NCBI GenBank assembly: GCA_000444245.1
Contig: ATSW01000537.1
Span: 1-26,706, forward strand
Direction: 5' to 3'
From: Botryllus schlosseri
Taxonomy: Eukaryota; Chordata; Ascidiacea; Stolidobranchia; Styelidae
Length of the DNA: 26,706 bases
In this document: positions 1-8,341 of the stretch, in pieces
Numbering within the stretch: the first letter of the stretch is position 1
Layout: each line of letters begins with the position of its first letter
The notes under the pieces: model-generated
Told to the model about the DNA's origin: nothing
What the model saw: the letters and a program-made list of their open reading frames with translations, nothing else
The model's database searches: none
Made by a program: the position numbers and the translations under genes

Positions 1-2600
1 TAAGATAGCATATCTATACGTACTTGACCTTGATACCTTAATACAACCAAATACTCCAATCTTAGACGTCACACTCAAATAGCGATGTTACCATAGCAAC
101 AATACATTCATAAAATCCATCCAACTGTTACTAAAGTTTTCTAAAATCGTGCAATTCAACACATATGCGATCAAGACCATATTTCAGTAGCAATTCCACG
201 TCTATTTCATGTATTCATATTTAACCCCAGGCCAAAGCATATTAATATTCTGTCGAAGGGCTTATTACATCTTCACATTATCGTTTAAGGCTGATCAAGG
301 TTTTTGTGTATTTGTATAATCTCGAGTATACTAGGGTGTTACTTGTCTAATCTTATGACAGTTCTCCCAAGCAACTTGTCTTGGTTTTATAACCGTCCAA
401 CCTCACTCAAGTGTAGGGGTCTTAGTCACTTTGGGCGTGAACTAGTTATGACGCATCCTTAATAATCCACACAAAATCACACAATTTCCAATATACATTG
501 ATCCCAAAAAAAATGCAATAATGACTTCACATATAGACGTAATCATGTAACTTCTATGGGGTTGGGCTTGATTTTATTAACCGTTTTTCTAGGGTAACGC
601 AATGTGTGGATATAATACGACGCATAATATATAATACATACAGTATCGCCAATTCACTGAAACGCCTTTTCAGTTCACTGTAAAAGTTCGCAGACACCGA
701 AAATGGCGGAGCCATCATTATAAAGCAACTTAATATTTGCATGTATTGTACATAACAATTACAGATAAGCCGGGATTAGCCTCCATACGCTAATCCTTCG
801 CATTCGCTTCAGACACCTTTGTTACGCATAACAAGCGTGTCAGATTTGGGTTGTATAGAGGGTGGTTTTCAATAATCACCTATCGGTAGTTGGTTGACCA
901 AAACGATCACCTAATTTTATTAATGACCTTCTTCAAGAAGTTATCTGCCTAAGGCCCTGTGTACTCTGTCGTAATTATTTTCTGGGTTACAATACTGACA
1001 TTATTCCCAGAGAACATTAGATAATGTTTCCTTATAAGGTGGGTAATCACACCTCTGTTGTTTAGCAACAACACACGTGTGCTTAAAGGCGTCTTATGGG
1101 CCGCCGTGGCAGTTAATTGCAACTTCAACGAAAGCTGTATAGTATACATAAACACCAATCCATAATCTATACGGCTATCGCCAACAGATATATGTCGTCC
1201 TAATTTTTAAAAGCATGCTTGTTCCTAATACTGGCATATTACGGATATTCAATTAATGCAGTAAAGCATACAGGCATTTACAGTTCAAACATCAAATGAC
1301 GTCATACCCTTAAATTACCGTGCCTCATCTCCAATCTAATCTTTGGAGTGCAATATAAGTAAGTCAAGAAATACGAAATACAATTCATTACAGGCTATAG
1401 TTATATTAAAATTAATATTTCACCATATAGGCAAATATACGATTCGTAATTGTTTACAAATTGCGAATAATGATACAGGACGAGTAGCCACTATTGCTTG
1501 ACAAAAATTGACACTATATTGCGTTAAAAGGGTCATATAAAGACACCATCAAACAGAGCTTAATAACTCGGTTCACAAGCATTATGTTATTTCGATATCA
1601 CTAACAAAATGACGTTCGAACTTTAATACAATGCGTCAAGACTGCTGACTACAACTATACACTTTTGGTAAATATCATTTTTGATGATATCTGGATGCTC
1701 GATCCTTATCCATAATGAGCTATAAAGACATATTTTATTCATGTCCGAAATATGCTCAGTTTCAAATCTCCATTTATTACGACATTCTGACACTGGTCAA
1801 CAACATCTTTACAATTAATACAACTAATCTCGTTCAACGATGCTTCTACTGGCAAAACACGGTTCATTTGTCATCATTACATTTGCATTTTAAGCTCCGA
1901 CTATAGACTTCTGATATCCCCTAACACTATCCTATTTCTCGAATCCAAAAAGGTCTGGAATTACCGTCCTATGTTTAGATCCGCGCTAATACAATAATGA
2001 CGGCGACTAACGTATTATCCTATATCTAATGTGTGACGATCAACATATGGCCATATGTCCAAGCTTCCGGTATTTAAATTCAGCTAACTTCCTCATTGCA
2101 TCACTCGGGCATTTAACTTGGTGATGTATTTTCTAGTTTATGATGTCATCAACCTCAATTTAATTTCAATTTGGGTTTCAACAAATAAAAAGATTCATAT
2201 AAACCTTTTGTGTTGCATCGTTACAGTCCGTAGATTTTGATAATAATCCGTGATATCTCAAAACATACACAACGGTCCGAATTTTAGATAGCGCCAGTTA
2301 GTCATAGTTGCTATGCATTCATCAGCGAACCCAAATCCTAGAATTACGGGTCCCCAGGCGATGATCGTTTGGTTATAATAACTGTAATGCTATGGTTTTT
2401 CCCGCTTCTATACCGACTCGTTTATCAATCCTTTTCCTAATTGTGTCACATTGTAGTTCGCCTGCAAACATATTTACATATTATATATCGGTATTTATAA
2501 GTATTCACATCACTAATTTGTAACAATTTATATAAATTCACTCGTTCGATTTTATAGAATCACAGGGGTAGTATTAACACCTTTATTTCCCATTTCTACC
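1..2600. other. AT-rich stretch, nothing recognised
   Basis: I found no exon-like reading frame, tRNA-like box, transposon end or long repeat here. Open frames are 60-70 codons at most and are what chance gives in AT-rich DNA. A short perfect palindrome (CATATGGCCATATG, about 2044-2057) is the only local symmetry noted. It is probably intergenic or intronic DNA. Confidence 0.5.
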
Positions 2601-2869
2601 TCAGAAGCTAACAGGTTATTATAATTTCCAACCGGTAAAAAGCAGTGTGCCCATTGATGATTTTCCGTTTATGATACGGTAGATTTTGCTTAAGCTCCGG
2701 GACGGACCCTACGGTGCTCGCTGCACTTTCACCAGCAAGTTCAAGACAGACAGGGCTCTCAGTGAGTGTGTGTTGAGTGAAAAACCGTGCTTGCTTTTTT
2801 CGTTGGTACAGTATTAAACTCTCTTGAATAGAAATCAAAAAACCTATTTTCGTTAACAATGGCTTGAGT

Positions 2870-2929
2870 CCCCGGATATATAGGCGAGCATGAGAAGAGT
2901 CCGTGGGTCAAAAAGGTTGAGAACCACTG
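2870..2929 (-). mobile_element. hAT transposon end, solo
   Basis: The stretch ends in AAAAAGGTTGAGAACCACTG, which reversed is CAGTGGTTCTCAACC, the hallmark terminal inverted repeat of many hAT elements. The 8 bases after it (TGCTAGAG) would be one half of the target duplication. I did not find a matching opposite end upstream, so this is a truncated or very decayed copy. It directly abuts the SINE that follows. Confidence 0.6.
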
Positions 2930-2964
2930 TGCTAGAGAGTGACATTGAGAGGGTTTTGGTCGTG

Positions 2965-3130
2965 ATAAACGACCGAGCGAGATAGTGTAATGGTTATGCG
3001 TCCGGCTTCTCGAGCGGCAGGTCGTGGGATTCGATCCCCAGCCGGGTCATACCAAAGACTCGAAAAATTGCCTTGTCCAGATAAACGTGCTGCCGTCTTT
3101 CGAGCCGCAGGCCGTGGTTTTAATCGATCA
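2965..3130 (+). repeat. tRNA-derived SINE, possibly dimeric
   Basis: An RNA polymerase III A box (TAGTGTAATGG, 2983-2993) is followed by a B box (GGATTCGATCC, 3027-3037) at tRNA-like spacing. GACC at about 2971 can pair with GGGTC at about 3044 as a remnant acceptor stem. About 40 bases on, 3090-3130 repeats the anticodon/T-arm part of the head at roughly 70% identity (TCGAGCCGCAGGCCGTGG against TCGAGCGGCAGGTCGTGG), which suggests a dimeric head. The imperfect stems and the long attached body favour a SINE over a working tRNA. I could not assign a family. Confidence 0.6.
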
Positions 3131-3164
3131 CGCCAACTCTCCTTGACAATATCGAGAGAGAACC

Positions 3165-3260
3165 GTTTCGGAGTTGAACCAAGCACCCTGTCGTGCTACG
3201 GCTTGCTCATTCTCCAATGCCTACTGCCCACTGCCACCATTCGCAGGCTACTCTGGCAAC
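3165..3260 (-). repeat. minus-strand tRNA-like B box, possible second SINE head
   Basis: Read on the minus strand, 3170-3180 is GGTTCAACTCC, an exact polymerase III B box. Some 50-80 bases upstream is a G-rich stretch that could be a decayed A box. This would be a second tRNA-like head in inverted orientation to the SINE at 2965. The A box is unconvincing, so the call rests mainly on the B box. Confidence 0.3.
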
Positions 3261-3333
3261 TACGAATACAATGAGTGTCGCAAGAAAACACCTTACAGCA
3301 GCTATAGGCTACCGGCCATCCGCAAATCCGGGC

Positions 3334-3418
3334 CTTCGTCAGCCCCCCCCCCCCAAAACGTTGGTCTTGGCCACCACAGGGCGAAATGGCAAACTTCCGG
3401 GGGCTTCGCCCCCTGACC
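3334..3418. repeat. GC-rich repeat module with C-run and hairpin
   Basis: A run of C (about 3343-3354) is followed by AAAACGTTGGTCTTGG and then the self-complementary GGGGGCTTCGCCCCC (about 3399-3413). The first half recurs at 6893-6950 with its own C-run, the same AACGTTGGTCTTGG and a similar continuation. This marks a dispersed repeat whose full boundaries are not clear. Its GC content stands out sharply from the surroundings. Confidence 0.55.
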
Positions 3419-3499
3419 CCACAGTTGGGTGGGTGTTTTCACATGTACTTGCGAGCATATTCATTCTAATCAGTGTAAGCAGACAGTTGATGTAGCTTA

Positions 3500-4059
3500 A
3501 TCGCGCCAATAGCGAAAATTTTCGATCATATGACTGAATCGGTTTTCACGCCACCGAATTTATGGCACACCTTTCGGAGTCCAATCTTAGCCTAATCTTC
3601 ATTGCGTGTCGGTACTTCGAGGTGCGGTAATAGCTGACGCCAAAAAGTGTATTCCTAGAAATCATCCGTATTTCTCGGAGAAGGGCACCTAATAAGCAAG
3701 ACATTTAGTGACATTCGCTAAATAATTTTGGGCTTTTTTCAAGCTCGGCCCACTCCAATTGGGCGGTTCGATGTGCCCCATTTACGGTCCGGCACAAAAT
3801 GAATTAATCGAAAACGAATGATCACGCAAACTGCGCTGTTTAGCGATGAGGCAGCTCTTATCTGATCTGTACTTGTCGCTCGCATGTCGTCAAATGACAC
3901 GTCAGGAACTTGAAGTCAAATCGAACATGTTTCCAACCCTAATGTTACCTCGCGAGGTTCTGAATCAGTTTAAAATTTGATGTTTTATTTATTTTATCAA
4001 TGGACGGACCTGACGGACCGGCAGGAATGTCGTCGCGGACCGGTGGTTGAGAACCACTG
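3500..4059 (-). mobile_element. hAT transposon remnant ending at 4059
   Basis: The right end reads GTCGCGGACCGGTGGTTGAGAACCACTG, that is CAGTGGTTCTCAACC followed inward by a GGTCCGCG subterminal stretch typical of a large hAT group. The left boundary is not visible, and the body (about 3500-4030) has no transposase frame I can recognise. The start given is only a guess at where related sequence may begin. Confidence 0.45.
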
Positions 4060-5120
4060 TTTTAAACTATTGCTACATTGATATTGATCAGAGTGAAATA
4101 CCGGTTTCTATACTTGCTAGAGATTATTACCTCAAAGTGATAGGTTTCTAGCCAACACACTCCAATCGGGCGGATTTGGTTTTTGTGAAACAAAACACAT
4201 ACAAAATCAAGATAATAGATCCTACGCCAGCTATATTTTTATTTACATTAGACAACGATGCATTCTATATATTCCTCGTCCCCCGTGTTGTTGTTCTTAC
4301 GGCGACAAAGATAGAGATAGAAAAAGAGAGAGATGGAGATAGATAGATAGAGAATCCGTATTCGTCCACATTACATATCAACAAGTGAAGGGCTATTTAA
4401 AGAGTTGTAGACCATTGAAATAGTACAGGAATCAAGATCGGCAGATATAGTCCTGGGGCAAAAAAAGCCGTTAGCTAAGCCCTATTATACCCCCCTATTA
4501 TACATATACCTACCTACAACATCACACAACAAAAATGTAACACAGTGAAATGCGACATGCAAAATAGAAGGGATATAGGCTCGATATGACAAAGTCTTCA
4601 GAGCCGATGAGCCATCCAGGACATGAGTAATTATAACAGTTGATGAATATGAATAAAAAAAATAAAAAACTAAGGAACGAAAAGAAAAACAACACACAGT
4701 ATATTGGAACAATTCGAAATAAAATGCAAATACAATTAAGCGGTAGTTAGAGATAAGAGAATGAAAACATTGTTTTTTCAAATGCACAAGAATCTAAATC
4801 ATGGAGATAAGGTGGTGTAGCTTTTATTCCAAGTATATTGACACCAATAAAATTGATTGAATTTTGCAGTAGACTGATAGAGTGGTGTTGCACAGACAGA
4901 GACAAGTTATAAGAAAATCTGGTATGATGTTAGTGGGTATCTGAAGGTATGTTGAACAAATTATCAAAATATAGTTGCAAATCACCCTGATATGATATAG
5001 CTATGCATAAACTTCATTAGGCCTCAAATTTGAAAATGTCTTCCAGCTTCAATATTCCGCTGATAGACAGTGGGTTAAATTTCGACGTAATTTATCCTTG
5101 CTTAGTTGAAACTGGAAATA
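4060..5120. other. A-rich stretch without a supported gene
   Basis: Apart from the microsatellite at 4309-4352, nothing here was recognised. The longest open frame (4787 down to 4485, 100 codons) is rich in Phe, Tyr and Ser, as expected from reading A-rich DNA backwards, and shows no domain. The A-rich plus strand at 4630-4790 could be a decayed retroposon tail, but no element body is visible. Confidence 0.4.
4309..4352. repeat. GATA/GAGA microsatellite
   Basis: An imperfect simple repeat of GATA and GA units lies on the plus strand (AGATAGAGATAG, then AGAGAGAGATGGAGATAGATAGATAGAG in parts). Confidence 0.85.
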
Positions 5121-5151
5121 TTTGCTTCAAGTAAAGGAATTAACCGCAGCT

Positions 5152-5800
5152 ATGGGTAAGTTGTTGCATTGCTACTCGCGTCCAAGAGGACTCGGAAACC
5201 CAGTCAAAATGATCTTAGAGTACGGAGGAATCGAGTACGTACAGAAGACCACGGTTAATGGAGAGGATTGGCAAGCAGAAAAGTTTTCCAGCGGATCCGA
5301 CTTTCCCAACCTACCCTACATAATTGACGGAGACGTGAAGCTATCCGAGAGCTGGGCCAATTACCGATAGCTTGCAAGGAAGATTGGAATCTACCCAGAT
5401 GGTGAGCAGGAGGAACGCCCGGCCGATATGCTAGGGTGTGATTCAAGATACCTTGGGAGTTTCATTTCATTAACAATTTTTATCGTCCAAAGGAAGACGA
5501 AAACGCTACAAGTCTCTAAATCGGTATGTTTAAGAAGTATTTAAAGACACGCCAGTTCATGCTTGGCGACAAACTCAGCTACCTTGATTTTGCCCTTTTC
5601 GAAACCTTCGACCATCACAGACACTTTTTCGAAGATATATTCGACGACTGCCCTGTCATCCAAGCATAAATGGAGAGATTCGAAGCCATTGTACGAATTG
5701 ATGCATCCTACTTGAAATCCGACCGGTTCAGAATATATTCTCAATAAACGGCCCACAAGCCCGGTGAGATGGAACTTTAATGACAAAAAGTAGCTGATGA
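5152..5800 (+). pseudogene. Mu-class glutathione S-transferase pseudogene, intronless
   Basis: The N-terminal thioredoxin-like domain reads from ATG 5152. It starts MGKLLHCYSRPRGLG, where the Tyr fits the catalytic Tyr of the mu/alpha/pi group, followed by ILEYGGIEY and the glutathione-binding stretch FPNLPYIIDGDVKLSES. A TAG (5368-5370) sits where the family has the Tyr of RY(L/I)ARK, and LARKIG continues in frame. After about 5460 the similarity moves to another frame: MFKKYLKTRQFMLGDKLSYLDF, then DHHRHFFEDIFDDCP, then MERFEAI and YLKSDRF, the C-terminal helical domain. Two or more further stops occur there. The whole ~215-residue family length fits in about 650 bp with no introns, whereas known mu GST genes are multi-exon, so a processed retrocopy is likely. 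No poly-A tail or target duplication was seen, which fits old age. A working gene would conjugate glutathione to electrophiles in the cytosol. Confidence 0.88.
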
Positions 5801-5934
5801 CGACTGAAGTAATCCTCATGTTATTGATCTGGTATCATGTGAACGTATGATATCGCAACAAAGAATATATTCATATTGCCTAATTTATCACACGGAAAAA
5901 GCTTTTCGAGAGCATTCAGATGTTATACCGTTAT

Positions 5935-6165
5935 CATATTTTGTCGTCATCATTGGTTTATTAGAAATATTATCAGTTCCTTACACCACAACAATGCGAT
6001 ACAATGAAAAGATAGGAAGGTGTCGAAGCGACTTGGAGTACTCGATCAGACACCCACCTTGGCCTAGGCGATGTAAAGAGGAGGCATGCACACTAGATGA
6101 AAAGTTAAGAAGATAGTATTGAAAAAAGCAAGCGACAAAATTGGGGTGACATGTCATGGAAGGCG
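5935..6165 (-). mobile_element. hAT-like repeat, uninterrupted copy of the element at 23235
   Basis: Reversed, 5998-6165 matches both flanks of the element at 23337-25576. The part around GTGTGCATG...TCGCCTAGG matches 23249-23336, and CCTAGGC-AAGGTGGGTGTCTGATC...TCCTATCTTTTCATTGTATCGC matches 25579-25660. The match weakens towards 5935. No terminal inverted repeat remains on this copy. The 89-codon plus-strand frame running through it is incidental. Confidence 0.75.
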
Positions 6166-6169
6166 AGAT

Positions 6170-6890
6170 CGATGCGTCAGGTCGTGGTCAGGTAATCTTG
6201 AGGATGGACTAGTATTTATCTAGTAGTAATTGCTTGTATTTCGACTTGAGTGCACTGCCTCACTTGCCTCCCCTGACCACACGTCACTGTGACTCTACAG
6301 CTCTAAAAGTTGAGCGCTCAAAACATCTAAACTGCCTGCTGTATAAAACCATGCAACCAGCGACATCGAAGCCGTAGCATGTGTCAATAGCCCAGCACAG
6401 CCAGCAATTGTCGCATACCTAAGCCAATGCTCATTTCTTCCTCAAGTATAATACACAAATACATATGTAATAAAATCACCACAGCATAATCCGAGCACAG
6501 CTCATTCAGATTCTGTGGTTCAACTTCTGAGAGTCTCAAATGACCTATCTGCCTGATAGAACCCATTTTCGCAACACCACAACGCAAAACACGTTACATG
6601 TGAAGTACCATAGCAGCTTCTCCTATTCAGTGCTGATAAAATGAATGTGCGCTCACAAAGAAATTAAAACTACATAGCAACCGAAACTTAGAACAGAGTA
6701 ATCGCTTATTAGGATAATCAACATTGGCATGCGATTCCGTACAGACTATTCATGGTCTCGCTGTCCAGGCAGAAGGTACGAGCCGGTCATTGAGACTTGT
6801 TCTGCAATTGCCTCAGTCTGGATCTGTAACATATTAAAATAGGTAGCTTAGTTATTCGAGAAGTACTCAAGATCAATACGGTAACAGCAC
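6170..6890. other. no supported feature
   Basis: Short open frames only (up to 67 codons on the minus strand at 6384-6587), with no recognisable domain, splice-bounded exon or transposon end. Confidence 0.4.
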
Positions 6891-6892
6891 TT

Positions 6893-6950
6893 TGTCAGCC
6901 CCCCCCAAAAAAACGTTGGTCTTGGGCCCACATAGGGTGATAAACCAAAC
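6893..6950. repeat. second copy of the GC-rich C-run module
   Basis: It carries TCAGCCCCCCCC, AAAACGTTGGTCTTGG and a continuation similar to 3334-3400 (CACATAGGG against CACAGGG, then CAAACTT). The similarity stops where the ~550 bp repeat begins, and the hairpin part of the other copy is absent. Confidence 0.55.
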
Positions 6951-6962
6951 TTGAAATCTTGT

Positions 6963-7517
6963 AATTTTCTTCGCACTCCTCGCAATTCAACATGGCTTTA
7001 ATTTTAATATAGTAGCGCCCTTCTCAATCTCATCCGGAATCGTGTGCTCCTCACAAAAGAAATTTGTTTATGGTACATTTGGGCGATTTCAATACATTTT
7101 CACTATTTCCACTACCGATACAATCGACAATCCTGAAGGGGGAAAGAAATAACAGCATGCAACATAGTGACTTATATTAATTGGCCCACCCGAAGATGCA
7201 TTATCATTTATAACTTGCCCTAAATTTTTGAAAGCACTCTCTCCATGAACCTAACCGGTGAATCTGATCATATGGGCTGATGAAGGATAAATATTTGAAA
7301 GTAATATCTGATACTGCTACTATTAATTACGGAATTCATTCGTGAATCTGAAAAATTTTTGCGCTCCGCACGACAATATACAATCCCAGCAACTATCCAT
7401 GATATTGACAGTCGCGATTTCGATGCGTACAATAGGCCGTTGTGAAAAGTAGAATAGTTCAGAATTCACCAGGAATGGATATAGACTGGACAGATTGACA
7501 TAGGTATTTTGCATCCA
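6963..7517. repeat. ~550 bp dispersed repeat, copy 1
   Basis: It is collinear with 14565-15082 over nearly all its length. Shared blocks include GGTACATTTGGGCGATTTCA, CGAAGATGCATTATCATTTA, ACGGAATTCATTCGTGAATC and GGACTGGACAGAT-ACATAGGT. This copy has a short extra stretch near 7000-7040 and a purine-rich insertion near 7360. It has no long reading frame. A divergent relative lies inside the hAT-type element at 16355-17471, so this may be the interior of a non-autonomous member of that family that has lost its ends. Confidence 0.8.
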
Positions 7518-7639
7518 GTTAGTTCATTACGGCTATACCCTGGAATGCGGCCTTGGGCTACATAAGTAATCGAAATCCGGCCGTGATTAGCAACTAGGTT
7601 GCCTACCTCTGTGATGTGCTCTTTTTGACATGACGATAT

Positions 7640-7719
7640 GTGCAGGGGAGGTCAGGGGGGCGCAATTTTTTTGACCATCGCCAAGGGGGGCGCGTGTCCA
7701 AAAAGGTTGAGAACCGCTG
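7640..7719 (-). mobile_element. hAT transposon end, solo
   Basis: It ends with GGGGGGCGCGTGTCCAAAAA followed by GGTTGAGAACCGCTG. Reversed, this is CAGCGGTTCTCAACC plus a GC-rich subterminal region, a standard hAT terminus. The G-rich stretch at 7645-7690 is part of it. No opposite end was found. Confidence 0.6.
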
Positions 7720-8209
7720 ACTTATACTATAAATACGTTTTTTAAGCACTAGTTAAAGCTGTGTATTCAGTTATTAATAGTAAACAGTTGACATTTATGT
7801 GATATCACGGACTCGCTAATTCACAGCGCAGACGGTAGGCGTTGAAGCATTTTGTATGGGGTGGCCGCCACCCCATATCTGTGTCGTAACTCGGCGCCTA
7901 TGCCTACCAATCTAGGAACTGGACGCTCCATCTCCACCATCAAGCTATCTTGTCAGTAATCCGTAACCCCTTGACAAAATCAACTTTTTCTAACTACTCG
8001 AGTAATTTTCAGATCTTATGCTTCGACTAGTTTTGAAATGTCTTGGAAATTGACACTTCTACACATAATCCAGTAGTAAGTCACGACCTTACCTTTACTT
8101 CTACTTCAGTATGAAAGCTCACAACATTGACCAAATCTGACGAGAACGACGTTTTACATTCAGTCAAAACAACTCACAGAAAGCTTGTCACGGAGACGGA
8201 CAGAGGTGC

Positions 8210-8341
8210 TTACCGGGATTCCTGTCGCGACGTGGTGTACTCGAACCACATGATGTTCGGTATCAAGGTGGAGTCTCGCACCAGAAATAATTCGGCGATT
8301 CTCGTGTTGGCAATGGTCGGAAAGAAAGGCGTGAAAACAAG
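8210..8341 (-). CDS. DOLPP1: DOLPP1 exon 5, C-terminal region
   Basis: The acceptor is TTTTCAG|CTTGTT. It encodes LVFTPFFPTIANTRIAELFL then VRDSTLIPNIMWFEYTTSRQ, matching the human [22 protein letters not shown] region. After QESR the frame meets TAA (8212-8210). The same bases form a donor, CG|GTAAGC. If spliced, the frame would continue into a short last exon; the nearest acceptor is CTCGTCAG at about 8140, giving about nine codons without similarity to the human tail. Confidence 0.88.
   Translation of the reverse strand, partial: LVFTPFFPTIANTRIAELFLVRDSTLIPNIMWFEYTTSRQESR

Noticed and set aside
2971-3048. functional tRNA gene
   Set aside because: Stems are imperfect and the sequence continues into a repeat body. 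A SINE explains it better.
2990-3495. three overlapping plus-strand frames of 80-100 codons
   Set aside because: They run through the SINE and the GC-rich module, where stops are rare by composition. No protein family is visible.
4485-4787. 100-codon minus-strand open frame rich in Phe, Tyr and Ser
   Set aside because: It reads across A-rich DNA, has no domain or splice context, and its composition is what reversed A-rich sequence gives.
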